Part shown: positions 15,389 through 23,224 of the stretch, piece by piece | How the letters are laid out: every line of letters begins with the position of its first letter | How positions within the stretch are numbered: position 1 is the stretch's first letter | NCBI GenBank assembly: GCA_965214565.1 | Contig: OZ243951.1 | Span: forward strand, 2,046,001-2,110,000 | From: VXYK01 sp965214565 | Lineage (GTDB): Bacteria; Actinomycetota; Acidimicrobiia; Acidimicrobiales; Aldehydirespiratoraceae | DNA length: 64,000 nt | Direction: 5' to 3' | The notes under the pieces: generated by a model | What the model saw: the letters and a program-made list of their open reading frames with translations, nothing else | The model's database searches: none | Told to the model about the DNA's origin: nothing | Position numbers and translations under genes: made by a program

Positions 15389-15840
15389 CTAGTAGGGGGG
15401 TTGGCTGGGGCCCCAGCGGCGGGCGATTACCTTGTCTCGTTCGGCGGGGTCGGTGATGGAGACTGTGGAGGTGGGGTGCGGTTCCAGAAGAAGCTGCCGG
15501 TCGAGCACGATCCGGTCGGTGATGACCACCACCTTGTCGAACACATTGGTGTCGGTTCGGTCGTGCGGCGAGGAGAGCCGGTGGGCCAGCCAGGCGATCG
15601 AGTTGGACTTGCCGGACCCTGCGGAGTGTTGGACCAGATAGTTGTGGCCCGCCCCGTGCTCCTTGGCGTCGGCTTCGAGTAGGCGCACGGCGTCCCACTG
15701 ATGGAACCGCGGGAAGATCACATCTGGTCTGGCCCGTGAACCTTTCGATGGTTTGACGACATGGATGAAGCGACCGAGGACTTCCATCCAGGAGTCGCGG
15801 CTCCGATGTGATCTTCAAAGGCTGCCTCGGTTACAGACAT
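15389..15840 (-). pseudogene. hsdR: N-terminal/ATPase remnant of HsdR
   Basis: A good start remains: GGAGGAG, 6 nt, then ATG 15840 and MSVTEAAFEDHIGAA, the expected HsdR beginning. After about 15 codons a deletion changes frame and jumps to WMEVLGRFIHVVKP, just before the helicase domain. FPRFHQWDAVRLLEADAKEH follows, then the Walker A segment HSAGSGKSNSIAWLAHRL and VVVITDRIVLDRQL. Similarity stops there, and unrelated residues run to a stop at 15389. The PD-(D/E)XK nuclease domain and most of the motor are gone. This pairs with the C-terminal remnant at 11498-11902. Confidence 0.75.
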
Positions 15841-16013
15841 CCGCATCTCCTCCCCTCGGGCTCAACGCCCCACACACCCTAGAAGCAAGCAGGTTGAACC
15901 ATGGATTGAGACCCCGACTAGAGGCGCCGTGACGTCTGGTCGGTAGTGCGGTTGTCGCAACGCAACCGGATCGCTTCCAGTAACTCTTTATCGCAATCGC
16001 AATCGCTATCGCT

Positions 16014-16280
16014 TCATCGATTGCGGTAGGCGTCGCGGCGATGGGCGATCCTCACGACCTGTACGACCAGGCGCATGTCGATCACCTCATAGATGATCCG
16101 GTAGTCTCCGACGCGCACTCGGTAGACGGAGTCCTCTCCGACTAGATCGACGCATCGGGGTGGCCGCGGCTCGGTGGCCAAGAGGTCTATCGCAGTTCGA
16201 ACCCTGATCTGATCGTTACGCGGCAGCCGAGCGATCGACCGGACCGCGCGCCTAGCGATCTCAACTTGGTACCGCTCCAC
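16014..16280 (-). CDS. relE: RelE/ParE-type toxin
   Basis: An 88-residue toxin of the RelE/ParE superfamily: RYQVEIARRAVRSIARLP at the N-terminus, DQIRVRTAIDLLATEPRPP, and the core strand YRVRVGDYRIIYEV, with RIAHRRDAYRNR at the end. RelE proteins cleave mRNA on the ribosome; ParE relatives poison gyrase. The Y-R-x-R-V-G-D-Y-R-I-I-Y core and basic tail favour the RelE side. It starts with GTG, overlapping the TAG stop of the antitoxin gene by one base. Confidence 0.88.
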   Translation of the reverse strand: MERYQVEIARRAVRSIARLPRNDQIRVRTAIDLLATEPRPPRCVDLVGEDSVYRVRVGDYRIIYEVIDMRLVVQVVRIAHRRDAYRNR

Positions 16281-16528
16281 TACAGGCCCAGCGCGGCCTT
16301 GACGTCATCCCAAGGAACGTAGTCGTCGTCGATCCGCGCGGCGGCGAGTTCACGGCGGTCTTCGACATCGTCAGCTTGATCGACGAGCCGGTCGAATGAA
16401 TCGATGTCGAGGATCACCGCTACCCGTCGACCGCGCCGAGTCACCATGACCGGTTCGGCTGACCGGCGTGCCTCCTCGAGCACTTCGGCCAACCGGCTCC
16501 GTGCTTCGCTCACCGCCACCTCGTTCAT
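16280..16528 (-). CDS. Phd/YefM-type antitoxin
   Basis: An 82-residue antitoxin. MNEVAVSEARSRLAEVLEEA and PVMVTRRGRRVAVILDIDSF form the Phd/YefM DNA-binding fold, followed by an acidic tail that should bind the toxin. I use ATG 16528 and not 16654, because a consensus-like promoter (TTGATC-N17-TACGAT) ends 6 nt before it. A perfect 17-bp palindrome covers the -10 box and start codon, so repression by the antitoxin itself is likely. Confidence 0.85.
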   Translation of the reverse strand: MNEVAVSEARSRLAEVLEEARRSAEPVMVTRRGRRVAVILDIDSFDRLVDQADDVEDRRELAAARIDDDYVPWDDVKAALGL

Positions 16529-16567
16529 GTACGAATCGTACATATCAACCCCCGCCGGATCAACTCT
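16527..16567 (-). promoter_or_regulatory. Promoter and palindromic operator of the RelE-type module (37-bp repeat, copy 2)
   Basis: On the minus strand TTGATC (16563-16558) and TACGAT (16540-16535) are 17 bp apart, and the ATG follows 6 nt later. ATGTACGAATCGTACAT (16527-16543) is an 8+1+8 palindrome overlapping the -10 box. Bases 16531-16567 recur, decayed, at 11919-11955. Confidence 0.65.
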
Positions 16568-16641
16568 GGGGATCCATCGAGGGGTTCGGACAAATGTTGC
16601 CGCGTCGAACGGGATCGGCGTCGCCTCTCGTCTGGAGTGCA

Positions 16642-16869
16642 ATGGCGAACCCACGTCCCCGTCACCGAGACAAAGACTACGAGTCTCTGTTTCGAGCAGC
16701 TGAGCGCAACGGCTGGCGTGTCAGCAAGACCAGAAAGAACCACTTTCGTCTGCAGTGTCCACCTGAGTGCGGTAAGCATACGATTACTGCACCTTCAACC
16801 CCGTCCGATCATCGTGCCTTGAAGAATTTCAAGGCGTTGATGCGAAAGTGCGGTAGGAGTGTGATCTGA
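16642..16869 (+). CDS. HicA-like small toxin candidate
   Basis: A 75-residue basic protein. ATG 16642 has GGAG upstream. The sequence LFRAAERNGWRVSKTRKNHF and TITAPSTPSDHRALKNFKAL has the HicA layout: a central G-W, a K-x-x-H-F catalytic histidine, and a TPSDHRAL segment before a basic helix. HicA proteins are mRNA interferases with a double-stranded-RNA-binding-like fold. The next gene starts 1 base after its stop, which suggests a two-gene module. It is divergent from the RelE-type module. Assignment rests on motif shape only. Confidence 0.55.
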   Translation: MANPRPRHRDKDYESLFRAAERNGWRVSKTRKNHFRLQCPPECGKHTITAPSTPSDHRALKNFKALMRKCGRSVI

Positions 16870-16870
16870 A

Positions 16871-17263
16871 ATGGGAATCACAAAGACTGAAGCGACTTGT
16901 CGGCTTGCGGTCAGGGAAAAAATGGAGAACCGCGACCGGCCGCTGACCAGCGACGAGATGGCAGAGTTCGTCGGCGATCTCGCGGATCATCTCGGAGACG
17001 ACGAGCGGGTGATTGACCCCGTGGTCTTCGGTGACGCTGGTCTTGGTACAGTCGAGATTGTGTTCGGCATGTCGCGATCGGCGTCCGAGCGCGACACTCA
17101 TGTCGCATTGTTCGACATCATTCACGACGCGGGGAAGGCGCTGGGTTGTGAGTGGCGAAACGATCTGGAGGGTGAAGGCAGTTTCGGGCGTTCATCGACG
17201 ACGAGAACGTTGGAGCGTCAGAGCCAGATGTTGAAGGCGATGGGCGCCCTCGTCGACGCCTGA
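16871..17263 (+). CDS. Hypothetical protein paired with the HicA-like gene
   Basis: A 130-residue acidic protein (LTSDEMAEFVGDLADHLGDD, then TVEIVFGMSRSASERDTHVA), starting almost directly after the HicA-like gene. It does not look like HicB, which would normally show a partial RNase H fold and a ribbon-helix-helix. From its position and acidity it could be the antitoxin of that small toxin. I recognise no family. The next 215 bp hold only an open frame ending at 17436 (AFEGSYLDRLIVLSEEGEG) that may be a gene fragment. Confidence 0.5.
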   Translation: MGITKTEATCRLAVREKMENRDRPLTSDEMAEFVGDLADHLGDDERVIDPVVFGDAGLGTVEIVFGMSRSASERDTHVALFDIIHDAGKALGCEWRNDLEGEGSFGRSSTTRTLERQSQMLKAMGALVDA

Positions 17264-17479
17264 GTCAGCCTAGGACGTCTAAGGTCCGCGCTTCGGCGGT
17301 CTCGTTCATTTGCGGCCTCGTCGCCTTCGAGGGAAGTTATCTGGACCGGCTCATTGTGTTGAGCGAGGAGGGTGAGGGAGCAGCCCTCAGCTACCTGCGC
17401 CACACCGCCGCCGGCCCCCGCACCTCGATCGACTAGAGCGCAGGGCGAGGAGTCGACAGCTGTTGTCTGAGTTCGTGGC

Positions 17480-19285
17480 TCAACCGTCGAGGCCGCCGGG
17501 GCCTTGGCGACCCTGACCGGTGGGCGTGTAGAAGAAGCCTCGGCCTGTTCGGTTGGGTCGTCCAGGGTCGAGTCCGCCGTCTTCGGCGAGTCTCGTCAGG
17601 AGTTTAGCTGCGAAGGTCCGGCTGAGGCCGGTGAGGTCGGCAACCTCAGTGGATGAGACGCGGCCCCGGCCCCGGCTCCAGTCGAGGATCAGGCTGATGC
17701 GACCCTCGGGTGTCGTGAGGTGTTCGACTCGGTGGGCGAGCCGTTGACGGGCAGCGTCAGAGAGTCGGTAAGCGGCGCCCTGGGTCGATGGAACGCCATC
17801 GACCTCCACGATCACCGACGGCACTTCGCCGCTCTGGTCGAAATCTGGTGCTGTGAGGGTCGCCCCTGCGAGTTGTGTGATGGTTTGGTGAGCCTCTTGT
17901 GAGGTGCGTTGCAGTACAGGAGCGGCTGTTTGGGGGTCAATCCAACCTTGGTGGGCCAGATGATCGATCAGGAGCAGCACTTCGACTGTGGCTGCCTGGG
18001 GTGGCTTGAGATCGGTGACTAGGTCAACGACTGCGGGGTCGGGTGGCCCGCCTAGGAGCACCACTCTAACGAACGGGCCTTCGACCTCCGAGAAGACCGG
18101 TGCCGGCCTGCCGGTTCGGAGCATGTCGCCCACCATCCGGTCCACTCCCACACCCTCGCGTTCGGCTAGTCCGAGGCGCGCCATGGCCAGTGCCAGGCTC
18201 TTGTGGCGGGGTACCGCGACATGAGTGATGATGTTGTCGGGCGTGACTCCGCCGACGAATCCACCCGGGGATGTGACGACGAGGGTGTTGTCGATGTGCT
18301 CGACTGTGGTGGGGAGGTTGACGGTCCAATCGCGGTGGATGATTCCGTTGATGACTGCCTCGCGCAGAGCCCTTGGAGCGATGGCGTGGACTTGGGCGTG
18401 CCCGAAGCCTCGGGACAGGTGCGTAGTCGGGTTGGTGTGGGAGGCCGCCTGTTCGACTTCTCGCACTTGTGACAGGAGCGGACCATCTGCCTCGATCCTC
18501 AGCGTGCTGTCCTCTCCCGGAGCATTCCGACGGATGTAGTCGATACCAGACCAGGGAGTGGTGACAAACATCAGCGAGCCGGCGTTCGTGAGCCTTTCTC
18601 CTTCGACTATCAGGTTCAACCGCCGCAGCAGTTCGGCATCGCCCGCATCGGCCAAGCCACCGTCCTCGTTGCGGATGGGCCTAGGGTCGCTGCGCAGATA
18701 GGTTCGCGCTACCTCACATGCCAGTGGGCTCACGTCTGCGAGCGTGTGGCCCGATGGCTGGTCGGACCAGTCGTAGCCGCGCCGCAGCATCGTTCTTGAC
18801 TGCCAGGTGATGGGATCGACATCTACACAGTTGGTTCCCACCCGCCATCGCACTCTGCCTCGATAGGCGACAGGATTGAGTGCCTCGACACTGCCGAGCA
18901 CCAGTACCCGGCAACCACTGATGGTCGCGACCCGAGCGGAGATGGTGAGGCTTCCAGCGGTCAGTTCCCAGATTCGATGCCGCAGCCAATCCGCGTTGAG
19001 TTTTGTACCGATCTTCTGGCCGTCGTCCGCGATCCCAACGATGACGGCTCCACCGCCGGGGGTGTTGGCCATGCATGCCATCTCGCCAGCCAAGTGGTCT
19101 GCGGCTTGCTCGTTTGTTTCCGCCGCGGGTCGGAGGCTGCCATTCGCTGCGCGCCGGCCGGGCTCCTCTTTGACATCGACACGCTCAACTTCCATGGCTG
19201 ACGGCGCGACTCCTTCTGCGAGTTGACGCAAAGCCGTGTCGATCAGGGTCTCGGTTGGGTCGGGACCTAGGATTGCCGTTGTCAT
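17480..19285 (-). CDS. AlbA_2 (Schlafen-type) ATP-binding domain protein
   Basis: A 601-residue protein. The N-terminal AlbA_2 domain shows MEVERVDVKEEPGRR, ACMANTPGGGAVIVGIADDG and a Y-R-G-R-V-x-W-R-V-G segment. The middle has the AAA_4/ATP-binding C-terminal type: APRALREAVINGIIHRDW and VVTSPGGFVGGVTPDNI, then EREGVGVDRMV. The C-terminus carries a winged helix (VSSTEVADLTGLSRTFAAKL). Proteins of this build are called RecG-like or divergent AAA regulators. Several act in transcription control or defence. It lies alone in the plasticity region with no obvious partner. Confidence 0.75.
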   Translation of the reverse strand: MTTAILGPDPTETLIDTALRQLAEGVAPSAMEVERVDVKEEPGRRAANGSLRPAAETNEQAADHLAGEMACMANTPGGGAVIVGIADDGQKIGTKLNADWLRHRIWELTAGSLTISARVATISGCRVLVLGSVEALNPVAYRGRVRWRVGTNCVDVDPITWQSRTMLRRGYDWSDQPSGHTLADVSPLACEVARTYLRSDPRPIRNEDGGLADAGDAELLRRLNLIVEGERLTNAGSLMFVTTPWSGIDYIRRNAPGEDSTLRIEADGPLLSQVREVEQAASHTNPTTHLSRGFGHAQVHAIAPRALREAVINGIIHRDWTVNLPTTVEHIDNTLVVTSPGGFVGGVTPDNIITHVAVPRHKSLALAMARLGLAEREGVGVDRMVGDMLRTGRPAPVFSEVEGPFVRVVLLGGPPDPAVVDLVTDLKPPQAATVEVLLLIDHLAHQGWIDPQTAAPVLQRTSQEAHQTITQLAGATLTAPDFDQSGEVPSVIVEVDGVPSTQGAAYRLSDAARQRLAHRVEHLTTPEGRISLILDWSRGRGRVSSTEVADLTGLSRTFAAKLLTRLAEDGGLDPGRPNRTGRGFFYTPTGQGRQGPGGLDG

Positions 19286-19346
19286 GGTAAAGGGGACGCG
19301 TTCAGGGCGTGGGTGTTGACCTCGCTGAGTCTATCACTTGAAAATC

Positions 19347-19489
19347 ATGCGGTTTACGTTTCTTGGGTGTTGGGCCTCTAAACGTAAACTCAAGGTGCTG
19401 TTTTGGCCATGCGGTTTACGTTTCTTGGGTGTTGGGCCTCTAAACGTAAACTCAAGGTGCTGTTTTGGCCATGTGGTTTACGTTTTCGC
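19347..19489. repeat. 62-bp tandem repeats, each forming a hairpin
   Basis: A 62-bp unit starts at 19347 and 19409, and a partial third copy starts at 19471. Each full unit contains GTTTACGTTT and AAACGTAAAC, a perfect 10-bp inverted repeat separated by 18 nt, followed by CAAGGTGCTGTTTTGGCC. The period is not a multiple of three, so this is not a coding repeat. The array lies between the AlbA_2 gene start and the HipA-like operon. Confidence 0.85.
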
Positions 19490-19752
19490 TGTTCCTGCAA
19501 CAGTCGTCACTTGCCCCAACAGCCTGCGTGGGTCGGGTGCACTCGCGTACGGTGCGTGTTCCTATGGATGCGCCCGGGCTGCCCGGACAACGGAACGGGA
19601 CCTCACCGAACCCAGCGCTTCTGCATCACTTACAGGGTCGGTGACCGTGACCAGCGGCGCTTCGCGCCACAATCACTACCCTGCTAAACGGTGGTTTCTG
19701 GGCTGCAGCGCCTCACTTCGATTGAAATGGGTCTGCCTTGTGGCACTGCACC

Positions 19753-19821
19753 TACGGCCCTGCACAGATCTGGTACTACGCCGACGGCACGGTCCGGCAC
19801 GAGGATTACTGGCTGAACGGC
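19753..19821 (+). pseudogene. Fragment of a YwqK/MORN-like repeat protein
   Basis: One reading frame gives YGPAQIWYYADGTVRHEDYW then LNG. This is a single repeat of the type seen in YwqK-family proteins (GPA-x-I-x-YY-DG-x-V-x-E-x-YW-NG). No start and no flanking repeats are present, so it is a leftover in otherwise gene-free DNA (19490-19961). Confidence 0.4.
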
Positions 19822-19961
19822 GACGGGAGAGCGGGACGAGTCTCTCGCCCATCAATCGGGATTGAAGTTGACGCCGCCCATTACGGGGATGTCGTTGGCC
19901 CCGTGCTCAAGTTGGACGTGAACCCAGTCGGCCAGAGCGGAGCGGAGGCTAGCCTTGCTGT

Positions 19962-20606
19962 ATGGCTGTGGACTTCGACAGGTGGGAGGGGAATCTGGCT
20001 GGCCGCGGTGACCCTCGCAACCCGCCGGTCATTGAGGTCCCGATCAAGCCGAGTCCGAGGGGCGGATCTGGGACCTACCTCGCTGCTGACGGCGGTGGCG
20101 CACAGTGGTGGGTCAAGCCTTTGAACAACAAGCAGGATGATGCGTCGCGAGCAGTTCCGGATGCCGTTGAGGATCGGTCGCTGAGGCATCGAGAACGAGA
20201 TGACAATGCCCAACGGCATGTTGGAGCATTTGCCATCTACGATTGGTGTTGGGGTGGTGACGAGCAGTGGCTATATGCCGAGCCAGAGGACCGCAAGCTG
20301 TACAGCCATGACCACGGCTGGTACTTGCCGGAAACAGGCCCTACTTGGGACGTTGATGCGTTGGTCAACCGAGTAGGCGAGCCCCACGATGCGAGTTGGT
20401 CATCAATGGGCCTCGACTCGGCAGGGATCGCGGCGTGTGCCCAGCGACTCCGGACGCTCGAACACGACGAACTTGTCGCTACTCTCGGCGGAATTCCCAA
20501 GTCGTGGCCGGTGAACGACTCGGAGTTAGAGAGAGTCGGCTGGTTTCTTGAGAGCAGAGCCTCTGAGGTTGCTGCCAGACTGGAATCAATGGGAGGAGCG
20601 TCGTGA
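19962..20606 (+). CDS. HipA-like kinase-domain protein, apparently with an internal deletion
   Basis: A 214-residue protein. After GTYLAADGGGAQWWVKPLNN it jumps to DDNAQRHVGAFAIYDWCWGG, then YSHDHGWYLPETGPTW and ELERVGWFLESRA. The last blocks match the catalytic half of HipA-like kinases that pair with DUF3037 proteins. The part of the N-lobe that should lie between K52 and D80 is replaced by about 25 low-similarity residues. Kinase activity may therefore be lost. TAGCCT is 6 nt before ATG 19962. The stop overlaps the next start by 4 bases (GTGA). Confidence 0.6.
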   Translation: MAVDFDRWEGNLAGRGDPRNPPVIEVPIKPSPRGGSGTYLAADGGGAQWWVKPLNNKQDDASRAVPDAVEDRSLRHRERDDNAQRHVGAFAIYDWCWGGDEQWLYAEPEDRKLYSHDHGWYLPETGPTWDVDALVNRVGEPHDASWSSMGLDSAGIAACAQRLRTLEHDELVATLGGIPKSWPVNDSELERVGWFLESRASEVAARLESMGGAS

Positions 20607-21475
20607 GGTACATCTACTCGCTTATCCGTTTCGTGCCGGACCCGGCGCGGGGTGAGTTCGTGAACGTCGGAGCGATCGTCGGCAGTGAGGAGTCATCGGA
20701 GTGGCAAGTGCAACAAATCGAGAACCCCAAGCGTGCTCGCGCGATCGATGCGAACGCCTCGCTCGGGGCGGTTTGGTCGTTCATCGATCGTGTTGGAGCT
20801 GATGTCGACAACTTTGAAGCAGTGACGCAGTCCTTGTTCGGGCCCGATGTTGAGTTAACGGAGGACTGGTTGTGGCGTCTTCACGCTGATCACCAGAACA
20901 TCGTTCAGCTGAGCGCACCGGTACCGATGGTCGCTGAGTCAGCGGACGAGGCCTTGGAGACCGTCTTCGAACTGATGGTGCTCGATCCTGCAGTTCGCAA
21001 GTACTCCTTCACGAAGAAGCACACAGCTCTTGCTGCATTGCGTCGCGCCTACGACGAGTTTCAGATCGCCAAAGGAAGGGAACGTCGGGAGCGTGTGACC
21101 TTGAGGACTCTTCATCACGAAGCGCTCTTCGACTTTGCGGTAACTAACGGCCAGGCCGTTCAACTAACGCAGGCCTGGTCCTTCCAGGTCCCTGACCAAG
21201 CGACGCTCGCCGAGCAGGTGAAGGCTTGGGCTTGGACCGTGCGAGAGGTTCTCCACACCGGAGGTCGCGTTGTCACTGCCGAGGGGGAGTTCGATGCCAG
21301 AACGGACGTGGCCGTCGAAGTGGTCTACGTGCCCGCGCTCCCTACTCGTCCCGCGCAAGCGTTTGTAGACGCTGAGCATGTATTTGACGAGTTAGGCGTT
21401 CGGGCTGTTTCTCACGATCAAGCGGGCGATGTCGCGCGGCGGGCACGAAAACTGCTCGGGCCGTTGCCGAAGTAG
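20603..21475 (+). CDS. DUF3037 domain protein
   Basis: A 290-residue protein beginning MRYIYSLIRFVPDPARGEFV then NVGAIVG, the hallmark of DUF3037 (a Y-x-x-I-R-x-x-P-x-x-x-x-GE-x-x-NVG start). The family is repeatedly found directly after HipA-like genes, as here. A toxin-antitoxin-like or regulatory partnership has been suggested by that context; the biochemical role is not established. It starts with GTG inside the stop of the HipA-like gene. Confidence 0.7.
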   Translation: MRYIYSLIRFVPDPARGEFVNVGAIVGSEESSEWQVQQIENPKRARAIDANASLGAVWSFIDRVGADVDNFEAVTQSLFGPDVELTEDWLWRLHADHQNIVQLSAPVPMVAESADEALETVFELMVLDPAVRKYSFTKKHTALAALRRAYDEFQIAKGRERRERVTLRTLHHEALFDFAVTNGQAVQLTQAWSFQVPDQATLAEQVKAWAWTVREVLHTGGRVVTAEGEFDARTDVAVEVVYVPALPTRPAQAFVDAEHVFDELGVRAVSHDQAGDVARRARKLLGPLPK

Positions 21476-21750
21476 CTACTCGGGTGGTTGGCGCTGCGGT
21501 TCCTAGCCGCTGTCGCGATTTAGCACCGATCCTTGGAGGCCCTCGCGTTCAGCCGCGGGCCCTCACCCCCCTGGACGGAGCCTCGCGGTCTGCCGAACCG
21601 GGCTCCGTCACCGGCAGCGGCACTGAGGTGGTACCGCATGGTAGTTGCGATGTCGATGCGCCTGCGGTACTGTTCGGGCACTTGCCAGGTTGTGGCAGCA
21701 GCTTCCCCCCAGATTGTCGCCCAGATTCGATTGATTTGATGGAGGTTGCC

Positions 21751-22158
21751 ATGGCGGTGAGTGAGGAACAACGACTCGAGTTGTTCCACCGGTTGAGTGA
21801 GCAGATTGGAGAGGGGGCTGCGAACACGCTGATGGAGTCTTTACCCCCTTTTTCGTGGCACGACGTCGCTACCAAGGACGATCTCCAGGCTCTCAAGGAT
21901 TGGACTGAGGTCAAGTTCGAGCGGGTCGACGCGCGGTTCGAGCGGGTCGACGCGCAATTCGTTGCGTTGTCGGCTGAGTTTCGGACTGCGATCGCTGAAC
22001 TCTCCGCGAACATGACCAACGAGATCGCGGGTCTGTCCAAGGAGGTCTCCGGCCTGTCCATGGACAACGCGAGACAGACTTGGGTGTTCGTGTCCACGGT
22101 GGCTGCCCTTGCGGTGGCTGTGTGCGCGACGATCGCCGGCGGCGTGTTCCTCGCCTGA
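21751..22158 (+). CDS. Coiled-coil protein with C-terminal membrane helix, copy 2
   Basis: A 135-residue near-copy of 13331-13738, starting at ATG 21751 with GGAGG 5-7 nt upstream. It gains one 7-residue unit (FERVDAR) in the first coiled-coil segment and lacks one 7-residue unit (SKEISGL) in the second, so the two proteins have equal length. The C-terminal helix WVFVSTVAALAVAVCATIAGG is identical. The duplicated DNA includes about 60-80 bp of upstream sequence. Function is unknown. Confidence 0.7.
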   Translation: MAVSEEQRLELFHRLSEQIGEGAANTLMESLPPFSWHDVATKDDLQALKDWTEVKFERVDARFERVDAQFVALSAEFRTAIAELSANMTNEIAGLSKEVSGLSMDNARQTWVFVSTVAALAVAVCATIAGGVFLA

Positions 22159-22239
22159 ACCCGCAGGCGCGGCCGGGTCGGGTCGACGTATCTGATAGGG
22201 CGTACCTGATAGTCGGGAACTGAGACCGACGACCCAGGG

Positions 22240-23049
22240 TCAGCGGGGTTGGCAGGTGGGGCACCAGGTGGTGCTGCGGGCGTCCAGGACTCGGCGGGCC
22301 ATGATCGTGCCGCAACGGTCGCAGGGCTCACCGGAGCGCCCGTAGCAGTGCAACTCGTGCTGGTTGGCACCTGACTGGCCCTCGGAGTCCACATAGTCGC
22401 GCAGGGTCGTGCCGCCGTACCTGATGCCGGAGTCGAGGGCCGTGCGGATGCCCTCAACCAGACGCTCCGCCCGCTGCGGACTCAGCCGCCGAGTCGCCGG
22501 GTTGATCTTGGCTAGCCAGAAGGCCTCGTCAGCGTATATGTTGCCGACCCCGGCCACCGGACGTTGCGACAAGAGCAGCGTCTTGACATAGCGGTCGGAG
22601 CGCTTCACGAAAGCGGCCAGGGACCGCCCTGTGAAGGCGGGATCCCACGGCTCGGGTCCCAACGCGGCAAGCGTGGGAATGCCGCTGTGATCGCCGCGCT
22701 CCACATGGTGGATGCGTCCGAACCGCCGAATGTCGTGGAATGTCAACCGGCCACCGCTGTCGAGGTCCCACCAAGCCCGAAGATGGGGATGTTCCAGCGC
22801 CTCCGGAGTCCGCTCCCGCACCGCGAGACGCCCCGTCATTCCCAGATGGACGATCAGCTCCTCGTCTCCGGAAAGGTCGAAGAGCAGGTACTTCCCCCGG
22901 CGGCGCACCCCCATGATCTCCGCACCCACAGCACCGACGGCCGGTGTGAACTTCGCCGACCAGTGCGATCCTGCGTCGACGATCTCCGCTCCCGCCACAC
23001 GAGGCTCAAGTTGGCGGCGGATCGTCTCCACCTCAGGCAGTTCAGGCAC
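22240..23049 (-). CDS. mutM: Formamidopyrimidine-DNA glycosylase (Fpg/MutM)
   Basis: A 269-residue base-excision repair enzyme that removes 8-oxoguanine and ring-opened purines and cuts the DNA backbone. The catalytic N-terminus PELPEVETIRR (P2, E3) and the lysine region GKYLLFDL are present. The helix-two-turn-helix is represented by VAGVGNIYADEAFWLAKINP. The zinc finger CYGRSGEPCDRCG...CPTC ends the protein. It starts with GTG; TAAGGT lies 6 nt upstream (leaderless). It diverges from the topoisomerase A gene, and the 175-bp gap between them holds a LexA-type site. Confidence 0.95.
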   Translation of the reverse strand: MPELPEVETIRRQLEPRVAGAEIVDAGSHWSAKFTPAVGAVGAEIMGVRRRGKYLLFDLSGDEELIVHLGMTGRLAVRERTPEALEHPHLRAWWDLDSGGRLTFHDIRRFGRIHHVERGDHSGIPTLAALGPEPWDPAFTGRSLAAFVKRSDRYVKTLLLSQRPVAGVGNIYADEAFWLAKINPATRRLSPQRAERLVEGIRTALDSGIRYGGTTLRDYVDSEGQSGANQHELHCYGRSGEPCDRCGTIMARRVLDARSTTWCPTCQPR

Positions 23050-23173
23050 ACCGGCACCTTATTGCAGCCGTATCGGTGCCACCAAGGCGTGTATCAGCGC
23101 TGGAAAGGAGCGTATTCGGTGCAACAATGACGCGGAGGTTCCACGGGCTTGTCGGTGCCCCCAACTATGCTGA

Positions 23174-23187
23174 CGAACGTTCGTTCG
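23174..23187. promoter_or_regulatory. LexA/SOS-type operator upstream of the topoisomerase A gene
   Basis: CGAACGTTCGTTCG; on the complement CGAACGAACGTTCG, which fits the Gram-positive LexA consensus CGAACRNRYGTTCG at every position. It begins 2 bp after TATGCT (23166-23171), a -10 candidate for the topoisomerase gene, so a bound repressor would block transcription. Confidence 0.6.
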
Positions 23188-23224
23188 CAACCGCAGTAAG
23201 CACGGAAAGCACGGGAGGCTCCCC

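Noticed and set aside
19347..19489. CRISPR array
   Set aside because: Units are contiguous with no unique spacers, the period is 62 bp with only two full copies, and no cas genes are near.
19338..19865. Open frame across the 62-bp repeats
   Set aside because: The repeat period is not a multiple of three and the translation (FTFLGCWASKRKL) is only the repeat read in changing frames.
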